This document shows, in pieces, positions 23,881-33,172 of a DNA stretch of 64,000 bases. Where the stretch lies: the NCBI RefSeq assembly GCF_963678635.1, contig NC_087065.1:63704973-63768972 (forward strand). Direction: 5' to 3'. Numbering within the stretch: position 1 is the stretch's first letter; each line of letters begins with the position of its first letter. The notes below the pieces were generated by a model. It was not told the DNA's origin. It saw only the letters and a list, made by a program, of their open reading frames with translations, and searched no databases. A program made the translations under genes and the position numbers. The stretch is from Symsagittifera roscoffensis (taxonomy: Eukaryota; Xenacoelomorpha; Acoela; Convolutidae).

Positions 23881-24069
23881 GTAAAGGGATGACGAGGCCC
23901 AGCCATGAGCTCACTAAGTCTGCAGTTAATTAAATTAGTTCGCATGGTTTAGCCGGTATTCTTTAAGCCGTATCAGGTTCGCTGAACCAATGCTACGAAA
24001 AACCACGTTGAATTGGGTCTGATAGAGGCGGTAGGAAGCACGTGAGCCTGTATCTTGACGCTGGCTAAT
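23881..24069 (+). repeat. Old LTR fragment
   Basis: Reads GGATGACGAGGCCCAGCCATGAGCTCAC, then TTAATTAAATTAGTT, then GTCTGATAGAGGCGGTAGGAAGCACG and ACGCTGGCTAAT, in the order seen in the 3' third of the full LTRs. It is cut on the left by the hAT end and on the right by the start of the LTR at 24070, before the terminal TTCCGGGCGAATGTTACA. Confidence 0.6.
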
Positions 24070-24978
24070 TGTGACATTCGACCAGAGTGCATCGAAATGC
24101 AGTTCCAATTGGAATTTTTCTTATAGCAGCTGAGCGAGAAAGTTGGTGGTTTTAACACATTAACGGTGTTAATTGTTCATTTTGACGAACGCGGAATGTG
24201 GATTGACATGTTAATTTTTAAAATTTTGTTCGAATGGAAAGACGCGTTACAAAGTCGAAGTTTCGCGACAACTGAAAGCTGAAAGAAAAACAGAACAACA
24301 AAATTCGTAGAGAAAAACGGTGAACGACAATTGTGCGAGACAGATCGAGATTGAGTTAGAAAAAAACTACCAACAGACCATTCCGAGTTGTAACGATTGT
24401 GACGCTACAATCGTTACAACACGAATCCCGAGAACCAGGAAGGGTATTGGACGACGTGTCCAGCCTTTCGGGAAGAAACAGCACTGTTATTTGCTGGGAT
24501 TCCAGATTCCAGAGGAGTCATTGGAGAAAACTGTAGCTCTCTGTTTATATGAACTTGTAGCTTCTAGTCATGACCTGAATTGAATTAATCACATCTAAAT
24601 TCAGATTATAAGAAGCTAGGAGTTGAGGGAAAGGGTTGATCCATCTTAGATGGAGATGATAATTTTTATCTACTGAACAAAAACAATAGTAATATGATAA
24701 ATAAGTAGTAGCCCTAATTTTAGGAGTGAACTCGTGGTCTGGGGATACTGAGATCCAGCCATGAGCTCACTATTTTTGCATATAATTAAGTTAATTAGAT
24801 CGTTCTGGTCGAAGCCGGAAAGCAGTAACGTTTTGTCGACCCGATGTTAGGAAAACCACCAAAAGAACTGGCTTTGGCAGAGACGGTGAAAAGCACGTAG
24901 AGCTGTGCTTAGACGCTAGCCAGTCGTTTTAGAACTTAGCTTTATTTTCCTTGGATATGTACTTCCGGGCGAATGTTA
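24070..24978 (+). repeat. 5' LTR of the plus-strand element
   Basis: Begins TGTGACATTCGACCAGA and ends TTCCGGGCGAATGTTA, where the terminal CA expected from the other copies is missing. About 909 bp. It shares with the solo LTR the GATTCCAGATTCC-to-TTGAGGGAAAGGGTTGATCC central part. The promoter and polyadenylation signals of the element should lie here; I cannot point to a convincing TATA box. Confidence 0.85.
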
Positions 24979-25039
24979 GCGCTCCTGGGTGTTATTCTTT
25001 TTTAACATGGCGCTCCTGTGTGTTATTCTTTTTTAACAT
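24979..25039 (+). promoter_or_regulatory. Primer-binding-site candidate, duplicated
   Basis: GCGCTCCTGGGTGTTATTC directly after the LTR and TGGCGCTCCTGTGTGTTATTC 30 bases later form a direct repeat of about 30 bp, each followed by TTTTTTAACAT. The minus-strand element has one copy (TGGCGCTTCTGGGTG, complement of 61597-61611). A TGG start just inside the LTR is what a tRNA 3' CCA would pair with. Which tRNA is meant cannot be decided here. Confidence 0.5.
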
Positions 25040-25180
25040 CATGACCTGCCATACCGTTAAAGAGCACTCCGCGCCGAGCGGATGCTCCAACTAAGGCCCT
25101 TAGCACAGGGGCGGAAGGGTAGTTTGGAACGCGGAAGCCTTCCGGATTCCCGAAACTAGCTTTTTAACACCATTCGGACG

Positions 25181-25652
25181 AGTTTTTGAATCTTACTTTG
25201 ATCTACCAAACCACTATTCAAACAATGTCGTCGTCATGGACAGCGGTTCCATACTCACAGAACAAACGTGGGATATAGCAATAGCTGCGGATGTAAGTTT
25301 TAAGACTTCAAGAGAGAGTATAAGAAAATCTAGTTTTTCTGGAAACAGAGGCCTGGTGTGGGAGGGATGATAGTGCTGCCCCTGTCGGATCAAAGATACC
25401 AGGGAAATATTTGTGTTTTCTTGTAACTAAGGCCACTGACAAGCAACATGTAAATTCCAAAAACTTGGTGCTGGCCTTAGCCCGACTCAGGGATTTCCTG
25501 GTCGAGAGAGGAGTGACCTCTCTCTCTTCACATTTTATGATCCCAATAGGGGAAAATTGCATCCGAGAGAGCTGTACGCCCTCGTACATGTGATATTTTC
25601 AGAAACGTTCATAGAAGTCTACTTACATAAAAAATATTATCTGAGCTTATGC
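25181..25652 (+). pseudogene. Small accessory ORF between pol and the large ORF
   Basis: Homologous to complement(49076-49624). The first half reads F-D-L-P-N-H-Y-S-N and I-A-I-A-A-D-V-S-F-K (matching F-N-L-P-N-E-Y-S-S and I-A-I-T-A-D-M-S-F-R). The second half reads K-I-P-G-K-Y-L-C-F-L-V-T-K-A-T, then L-A-R-L-R-D-F-L. Conservation across two copies that differ at silent positions says it was a real protein of about 180 residues. The function is unknown and it has no membrane segment or known motif. In this copy a frame change near 25330 separates the halves. The gag-pol deletion joins the leader to the start of this ORF near 25175. Confidence 0.5.
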
Positions 25653-26014
25653 TAGAGCCACATTAGGCGTTAAGTAGTCTTTATTAGGTTTTATTTTTAG
25701 GCACTAGGATTGTGTTTCAGGTTAACTATTAGGGATTAGATTATTATGTGATAGTGTTGATGTGTGGTATTTGTATGTTATGTTATTGTTAGGTTATGTC
25801 TTATGTGATGCTTATACCATGGAAGCCTGGAACGCTCCAGGTACGAAAGGTGACAGCGCAAAGTTGTGTTATCTTGACAAGATTGCAGGTGGACGATCCA
25901 ACTTGGTGCTAGCTTTTTAATCAAGAACGAAAGAGAGTTTCAATGGATGATTGTTTTTAAAAGAAGTGAATGATCTTTTATCCCAGAAAAGGAACAGCCT
26001 GGAATGATATTTCT

Positions 26015-26036
26015 AAGTCGTGACTTGTTTTTTAGA
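26015..26036 (+). promoter_or_regulatory. Conserved splice-acceptor-like site ahead of the large accessory ORF
   Basis: GTGACTTGTTTTTTAG followed by ATCTTGATTGATC, ending 73 bases before the ATG at 26109. The minus-strand element has GTGACTTCTTTTCTAG followed by ATCCTGATTGATC, 80 bases before its ATG at 48678. The surrounding non-coding sequence has otherwise diverged. A T-rich tract ending in TAG fits a nematode 3' splice site, so this ORF may be made from a spliced, or SL trans-spliced, RNA. Confidence 0.5.
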
Positions 26037-26108
26037 TCTTGATTGATCCAACTTTGTTTATTGACCTTGAACAATCAGAAGAGTGCGACAAGACATACCC
26101 GAAGAAAG

Positions 26109-26347
26109 ATGAGTGACACGAACGACTTGATGGATTTCATCTCAGCGAGCCTAGGAATGACTCTAAACGAAATATACCTACGCCTGGTGGATTGCAATTT
26201 CGCATTAGAAGACCCGGAGTTGGCGATGTTCACCGTTGCACTCTTGAATGCAATGGTAAGAGAAGGCCGTGGGGACCGCCCCACGGATGTGGTCTTAATG
26301 TTGGCCTACGGCGATTCCGAGACCGCCGAGGGGGCCGAAACCGACTG
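26109..26347 (+). pseudogene. Accessory ORF: acidic N-terminal domain
   Basis: Starts at the ATG that follows the conserved acceptor-like site. About 79 residues, rich in Asp, Glu and Leu. It matches the N-terminus at complement(48678) with a shared core: Y-L-R-L-V-D-C-N-F-A-L-E-D-P-E here and Y-R-R-L-I-D-R-D-F-A-L-E-D-P-E there, then G-D-R-P-T-(D/E)-V. The pattern suggests a small helical domain of unknown role. A frameshift near 26340 ends the frame in this copy. Confidence 0.6.
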
Positions 26348-26433
26348 ATGAGATGGCGGTGAGGAGAATTGTCCGGCCATAACTTGGCTCGTGAGCCGGG
26401 ACTAGGTAGCAGAAGGATCAGCGGCTAGGTGAG

Positions 26434-27051
26434 ATGCCCTTATCTGTTCGACCAGTGCAGCCGGGCCCGTCACACTCAGCAGATTCTCTAACGGCTTCTC
26501 CTCCACTGAAGAGAGTCAGGATTAGTGAGATGGAGATTCAGACCTCGGAGACTATTGAAACCTTAGAAAAGAACGAGAAGGACCGGAAGGAGCTGCATGC
26601 CAAGTTGGAGGAGTACAAGGAAATAGCTCGAGAAAGAGACGAATGGAAAAAGAAATACGACGAAATGCAAATAACCTTCAAAGAAGAAGAGATCAAACAG
26701 CTAAGAGAGTTATATATGGCAAGGGTGAGCCAAGTATCCCAGGACGCTTCCCAGGACGAAGGCACAGGAGCTGTGCAACCCGAGGCAGCCCGGGTTCTTC
26801 AGCAGACACCACAATCTACCCTGAGCTCTAGATACACGATACCGGATCCATCGGAAACCTATTTAGCTCCTCAGTTTCAGGAGTCATTTAATCAGGTAGC
26901 CAGATCAACGATGGACGAGATCAACAGGACCATTGGTCGGTCTCTGGGTAGGGTCGTTCCTTCCCAACGCCCTGGTCGCTCCTTGAGTAGCTCGGAACGA
27001 ACGTCACGAGCCATAGTACAACGAGATCCACACGTGGCGAGACTCTTTTGA
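26434..27051 (+). pseudogene. Accessory ORF: coiled-coil segment
   Basis: 205 residues. A basic K-R-V-R-I patch (about residue 27) is followed by a long Glu/Lys/Arg helix (about residues 30-95) with heptad spacing, a probable coiled coil for self-association. It then has a Gln/Ser-rich linker and the conserved phrase Y-T-I-P-D-P-S-E-T, which is V-T-I-P-D-P-S-D-T in the other two copies. This is the same domain order as residues 100-330 of the minus-strand protein. Confidence 0.6.
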
Positions 27052-27053
27052 GA

Positions 27054-27680
27054 TCGCGCGTAGTGGACGTCAGAAAGAACTTGGTGGTCCGCAACTTATT
27101 CCTGCAAGTAGCTGCGGAGCATCCACGACCCTGCCTGAACTGCATTAGCTGGACCCTGCCATCAGCAATCAGGAAATTCCCCAGGAAGTCGTCATTTGGT
27201 TGTAAGGAGATAGTCTGGAGAGGGATCTGAATGAGATCTTTGTGAGTGGTCAGACCACTGTTCTATCTTTTGGAGGGGCCTCCGTAGCTCAAGTCATCGA
27301 AATGATGGAGTTCCAGGGCGAGGATCAGTTGGACACAATGGTGATATTGCTAGGTACTAATGATATTTCGAGAGCCCATGTTACCCCAGAGGGAAAATGG
27401 GAGCCCCTGCTGGTCTGCCTTTTGAATGAATTGAAGGAAAATACCGACCTAGACTCGTGGTGCTGTGGACAATCCCGCAAAATCCGGAGTTGGGCATGCC
27501 AGTGACCCGATGGAATGACATGACCCGCAATCTGGTGAAGAGCAATCTGCGGATGAATGAGCATCTGGCACTCACCAGGGATGGGATACATTTCAATACA
27601 GCACAAGGAAGGCGTTGGATAAACGACGTGTTTCAGACGAAAGTTGAGGATATGGAGCAAGAATTGAGGACAACCGACTC
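27054..27680 (+). pseudogene. Accessory ORF: SGNH (GDSL) hydrolase domain
   Basis: All recognisable SGNH blocks are present, in three frames because of frameshifts. Block I is GDSL at 27206-27217, just after a stop codon. Block II is L-S-F-G-G-A-S-V at about 27265. Block III is G-T-N-D at 27353-27364. Block V is D-G-I-H-F at 27580-27594, supplying the Asp/His pair. In SGNH hydrolases Ser (block I), Gly (II), Asn (III) and His (V) form the active site and oxyanion hole; members cleave esters of lipids, sugars or acetyl groups. The upstream piece D-V-R-K-N aligns with D-V-Q-K-N of the other copies. Esterase domains are known in the ORF1 of CR1-type non-LTR elements, so an LTR element carrying one is notable. 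Substrate is unknown. Confidence 0.8.
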
Positions 27681-27689
27681 TCAGGCTCG

Positions 27690-28071
27690 GACCAGTTCGA
27701 CTGGAAGAAGTAGAGTGAGGGGAAACGTGCCAAAACCGCTCACCAGTAGTCTCGAACCCCTAGCAAGTGAAAAGGGTGCAACTGCTCCCGTTGCTCCAAG
27801 CTCAGATATGAGAGAAAGGTTGGGGACTGCTCCTCCGCCTAGAAGACAACCGTTAGAGAGACGACTTGGGAGGCCAATTGATCAGAGTCAGACTAGCTCT
27901 CAAACCGTATCGAGGACGAGTAACCCGCCCGCGACGGTTCCTGCTCCTGCAAGAAGCCCATCGACGAGTGCCACGCAAGCAGAGGGAATTGAGCCAAACA
28001 GTGTGCTGCTCTGCAACCATCCAGATCCCAGCGGTTGGGGACACATAAAACTTACATGTTGGCGAACTTGA
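27690..28071 (+). pseudogene. Accessory ORF: Ser/Arg/Pro-rich linker
   Basis: Follows the SGNH domain in the same frame. It is low in hydrophobics and rich in Ser, Arg, Pro and Thr (for example repeated T-S-S and P-A-R-S-P), so probably unstructured. It ends at a stop at 28071; the next 450 bases (28072-28520) keep patches of homology to 39260-39640 but no long frame. Confidence 0.5.
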
Positions 28072-28529
28072 ACATGAGCCCGTTAACATGTCGAGCTGAT
28101 GCAAGGTAGATGATGGATGGAGAGGGTCACACAGTGTCGGGATATGGCGGATATTGGGCGTGGACTGGCTATTAGCGGAGCAGGAGCAGCTTAGCTCCGC
28201 AACCAAGGTTTGTGGATCTAGAGGGATTACATCTAGGGACAGGTAAATACCTTTGGACCCCTGAACACCAGGGAATTGATACCGGAGAGCCAGGGAATTG
28301 ACACCGCCTTCCCGGAGGGCATAGTTTCTGACAGAGAATAAGCCCAATAATAAGCACCATAAAATGTATCGGCAGTTCTCCAAACCACCCGGCCAAGTGC
28401 CCGGTGAGTATTGGAGAGACTATCCCGAGCAACCTCGGTGGAGGGGGACGATAAGAGGTACGCGGGACTGAAGACAACAATGGGTGACAGTCTGTTTGCT
28501 GCCTATGACCCCTAGACGTCAATGCCGCC

Positions 28530-29332
28530 AAATACCTGATAGTGGCCAGTTCTGATTATCTCTATACGCCTCGTTCTCTCTTTTGGCCCGACGTGATTTT
28601 CTTGACAGCGCCTAATTTGGACTGGGGACAATCAGTGGGCATGACAAGAGGCGTGCAGAAGACGATCAGCATGGACCCGCAGGTGATAATAATTGCCGGC
28701 TCGAATGACCACCTGCAGAGTAGAGGATTGTTATCCCGTCTGACGGATGGATCTATTCCCTGTAATGAGATCATGGGAGAGGCCATTATGACGGTACTTT
28801 TGGCCAGGTGGAATCATCAGTGCAGCGACACTTCACTAGGAACGTGGTGAAGATCAATTTTGTGTTATCACATGGATATGCCACATTGCCAGAACCCTTG
28901 CAATTTGTATACACGATGGTTACCACATTAGCAGAAGGACGACTCAACGTGATCATACCCGCGCCGAACAGGATCTTTGACCCCAACAACTATTATCCAC
29001 TTCGTTCGGAACTCCCTGCTGTCTGGGTTGAGATTTCGAACGCCATCCAGGGGTTCAAGGATTGCAGTACAATTCGGGCGGTGCTGGACGAAGTCCTGGG
29101 GTTGGAATTCTCCAACTTTACCAGGTTACTGAAACTTTCGCAACAGGTGACGAAAGACCTCTGGTTCAGACAAGTGGATTATGCTAGGAACGCGCAGGGG
29201 GAGGACGGTCAGAAGAAATCTGACATCAGCGGAAGAGGAGCTCATGGCACTGGCCTTGAGGACGAAGTCAAATACCAATTCATGGTTGTATTGATCACCG
29301 AGAGTGTGTGCCTTGGGAGAAGACGCTTTTGA
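28530..29332 (+). pseudogene. Accessory ORF: second, possibly SGNH-like block
   Basis: Two overlapping frames (28542-28850 and 28808-29332). The first reads S-L-F-W-P-D-V-I, Q-S-V-G-M, then I-I-I-A-G-S-N-D-H-L-Q-S-R-G. The sequence G-S-N-D after a hydrophobic strand mimics SGNH block III. The copy at 39925-40383 has the same arrangement with A-G-L-N-D-H-L. A block I Gly-Asp-Ser is not seen (the equivalent is S-S-D or N-S-D) and no clear block V follows. It may be a degenerate duplicate of the esterase fold. The second frame has F-V-L-S-H-G-Y-A, V-I-I-P-A-P-N-R and A-V-W-V-E-I-S-N, also conserved at 40340-40520. Confidence 0.5.
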
Positions 29333-29723
29333 GCACGCTCCAGCTGTGATCAAAGGTATACACGGATACTTGAAAAACTTGTTCAACGAACGGGAGCCAG
29401 CCGGAGGCATGATGCTGCAATTGTTGCAAGACGTCAACACGATGTCGCTAGATAGACTCCAGCCAGATTTTTTGGCCACGAAAGCACAATATGAGAGATC
29501 TGACGCCATCCTGGGAGGATTGGGAGTGGGATGGACGCCATTCTTCCTGTCTACGTGTTACCCCAGGGCTTCCAGGAATCTGATCGCGAGCTTCGTCAAA
29601 TACATCCGAAAACTGTCAATTGGTCTGATATTGGCACTGTATGTGACGTTTGGTCTTGAGAACTTTTTGAAGGGACCTGCGAATCTCTTCACCCAATCTT
29701 TTGCGGACCTGAGACTGCATTGA
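29304..29723 (+). pseudogene. Accessory ORF: domain with hydrophobic helices
   Basis: 139 residues matching 40660-41313. Shared core: A-F-E-(H/R)-(A/G)-P-A, I-(H/L)-G-(G/L)-L-G, and a hydrophobic helix (S-I-G-L-I-L-A-L-Y-V-T-F-G here; S-I-V-E-I-L-A-L-F-V-T-F-G there) followed by a G-P motif. The helix is short for a membrane span and has charged neighbours, so a buried helix is as likely. Function unknown. Confidence 0.5.
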
Positions 29724-30375
29724 CTTCTTACCCTGATTGCGATGACAGATGGTTGGTTGGGCGATTTGTTCGAGCTTTTGAGTTACCCCGAACAGCTGCA
29801 GGGAGCGAGTCGAGAATTCAACGTGCAGTTGGAAACCGCCTCAAATCGAAAGATGAAGGATTGGAGGATACTCTTGCTCCAGTACCTCCTACAACAGAAC
29901 AGGAGTGTCCCAGGAGAGGAAAAGGCTGCAAATGGAGTGAATGAGTGTAAGCAGTATTGTGGCATGCCTTTGCTAACGAATCTGGCTGTCATACGCGTTT
30001 CCAGACGTACAAGTGAAAGGGTACAGAAACTCGGTATTGTACGTCAATTTAGTCTCAGTGGTAGACTGTTCCGTGTTAAAATTGGGTAGGACAGAAGGAA
30101 CTGAGAGGACTGGACAGTGGACAGAGGACTGGTAGATTGTTCGGGAGGATAACAGAGCCAGGATAGATAATGATGGACATTAACAACAGTTTTAAGTACC
30201 GTATGGGCGATGCGGACGATTCTCATATCCAGTTTAATACCAAGCTCTAAAATTTGCGACCAGTGGTGAAAGACACGGGAGAGGCGATGCGGGTCCCCGC
30301 TTGGCCGGAGGCGTATGCACGCGTTAAAGAAAACCATGAAGCATGGCTGGCTGGATCTAGGCCACTGCCGAGCCA

Positions 30376-31307
30376 ATGTCTTCTATACCCGTCCATCAGG
30401 AGGATGCTGCTGGGAGTCACGTCTCCTGTTCTGCCCCTCGTATTGGCGACGCCCGTGAAGCGGAAAAGAGAATGCAGAAATGGAGTGAAGGGATGGAGCT
30501 GCACTTCATCAGCTGGAATGTGGCAGCGATGCACACGTTTGACTTCAGTTTCTGTGATGCATGGAGCCGAAAGAAGATTAAAGCGCTACCCTCGAGAAAA
30601 CCCGGCGTTTCCTCCGACGTGTGGAGTAATGTGTACACAACAGCCGATGATTTGTCACCATTGAAGTGGCCAGGAGAGGTGAGAGTGGTGTTGTTAGAGG
30701 TGCCAAAGGAACTTAGGGGAGGCATAGACATAATGGTCGACGAGCTGGCGACACATGGCGACGAGTCGGTGGAGTTCCTGGTGAACGACGAGTTGTTCTA
30801 CCACGCAGGGGACCTGACCGTACCGGCGCGTCCGGCTGCGGGCATGGACATGCTCCAAGGCCCTCGGAAGCTGGACCGAGACCAGACACTAATGACGATG
30901 ATCAGATGGATCAGGATGACGACCCTGTGGAGGGAAAGAAAGACAAGTCAAGTGGATTAGACTTAGGTGCATTAGAAAGGGACTTGCTGAAATATCAATT
31001 CAGTGAAGACGGCGACGACGGGGACGTCGATGGACATCTATTGTTGATGACACCATCGTCTTTCATGTCCCCTACGAGGAAGGAGCCAGCCAGTCTGTCC
31101 CCAGTGGATCCGATAGTCCTGGCAGTGGAATACAGGAGTAGGGATACGCAGACACTGCTCTATGAGTCACCTAGGAGGAGAAGAATCGACGAGACAATGA
31201 GGGTACCCTTCCTGGGCACCTTGCCTGAAGAGGAATGGGAGAGATACCAGAGCGAATTTGAACGGAAATCGGGAGTGATACCAAAGTGGAAAGGACATGG
31301 GACGTGA
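30376..31307 (+). pseudogene. Accessory ORF: middle region, acidic
   Basis: Two overlapping frames. The first (194 residues) has a folded-looking part (W-N-V-A-A-M-H-T-F, then V-V-L-L-E-V-P-K-E-L) and ends in a polar tail. The second (30906-31307) is acidic with an E-D-G-D-D-G-D-V-D run. This region has no counterpart in the other copies of the window, which are deleted or end before it. Not recognised. Confidence 0.45.
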
Positions 31308-31623
31308 GACGCAGATACGGGACTCAGTCCGTAAGGAAGGTGGGGTTGAACCAACCCATCATGCGCGAGGTTCTAGGGAAACTAATGAGCTCCGCAGAGT
31401 CTGATGTTCTGACCGAGTCAGTTTCGGAGGACAGTGTCGATGAAAATCAGGTTATGAGAAAATTACAGGTCGCGCGAGCCAAGAAAGGGCTGAAGAGGTA
31501 GAAGGGGAGAACAGGAAGCAAGATAGTGAATCAGAAAGTAAAGAAGTCGAATGCGAACGCAGTGTTGGCCTCGTTGGCAAAAGTAGCTCGTCCAAGTGAG
31601 AGTGGACAAGGAGATGGTGCGGC

Positions 31624-33084
31624 ATGGTCGGGGGAGAGAATGAAAACTTAATACCCCCTATGCTTTTGGCAGGTTTGACCTCATCAGCCACGAGGTCGAA
31701 GAAAAATGCAAGAACAGTGGCGGATACAAAGCTTCAAATGGATGTCATCAGTCAGTGTGGATCTGGAGGGCTTGGTGACTACAAACCCTCTCGGACAAAA
31801 ATGGCCCGGGTGAAACTGGAGGGACAACTTGGCGAGGTTGAGCATAGTCGGATCACAGTACCCGACTCAGTCCACATGGGGGATGCCGTCGGGGGTTATG
31901 TGGAGATGCTCAAGGCGAGAAACTCAGCGAGATGGCACCTGATGGCCTGGAATGAAAACCACGCCATGCAGGATTACTTGAAGGAACTGACGGAGAACTC
32001 TAATCTGAATCGGAAGGAATACGGCACGTGATGCCCTCGGAGGCAAATGAGATCGGGCTGGAAAATTTTTTAGTAGTCTCTTGAAATAATTCGACGAGAC
32101 CATGCATGCACCGGCGAAGGTGGCAACGTACCTGGCCTACCCATGTGCGAGAACTAACTTGCAGGTGCGACTGGCTTGGTGCCTAATGGGAGTCAAGAGA
32201 TCGGAATACGAGGTCAATAATGACTGGAAATTGAAGGAACAGAAGCTGGAACTGATGGAAGCCCTGTGAGTGTTGATTAGCAGAGACGATTCCGCGATAG
32301 CCTGGGCTAAGCGCAAAGATGCCCTTTGCTTTGTGAGGATTGCAGTGGATCGCTTCCCCACCCCTGGCATGGAAGAATGTGTAAAAACTACTCGGCATGG
32401 GGGAGTTGATCGTGAACGAAATATTCTAAAAGTTCTCCTGGAGCTATATCAGGACATGCCGCTGCTCATACCGAGTAAAGAGTAATGATAATGATATAGA
32501 AAGTTATCGTAGGCTGGAGGAAGTGAGATGGTACGCCAACAAAGAGTTGAAAATAAGCCGTGAGCCAATTGAGGCAGTGAGGCAACAGAAAGATTATGCA
32601 ACCCTGGGGAAGCTGAAATCTTTCCAATAAGTGTCAGGCATACCAGGGATGTCGTACAAACCCTTTGTGGACGATGAAGCCAGGGAGGCATATTTTGATA
32701 CTCTATTTCTGGCTCGAGCGATTCAAGGAAACTGACATGCTGATGGTGGAACAAGCCAGGCTGGGAAATATTTTGGAGGAAAGAATGGTCAAACCCTCGG
32801 TTCTTGAGCTAAAGGGGCAAGTGTGCTATGAATGTGGTTCATGGGACGGTCCCTTAAAGACTAGCTTAGTAACCATGTGGGAGCTCATGAAGCTTTCATG
32901 GTGTCCACACCCGAATACCGGTTTAATCTGGGATATGAGGGCAGATATCGTGTTGGATTTGAATGATGACGCGAATCTACATGATTTGGCCATGATATAT
33001 CATCTGCTGGCCCTGAAAGTAACAAAGCAGAATGGCAGACCATCTACGGACCCTCCGAGGAAAGTTCTTCGAGTAATTGGTTGA
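31624..33084 (+). pseudogene. Accessory ORF: second middle region, broken
   Basis: Frames at 31624-32031 and 32665-33084 with a decayed stretch between them (32040-32660) in which short matches to a continuous helical protein can be followed, for example A-W-A-K-R-K-D-A. A CYECG pair of cysteines occurs near 32825 and W-C-P-H-P-N near 32900, which could bind a metal, but spacing fits no zinc-finger class I know. Only one copy is present in the window. Confidence 0.4.
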
Positions 33085-33172
33085 GACAGGGCAACTGTTT
33101 AGCTTCCAGTTGTGGAATGGAAGGACACGTGTGTGGCACGGGCCATTGTCTGAACACGCTGAGTGAACAACA

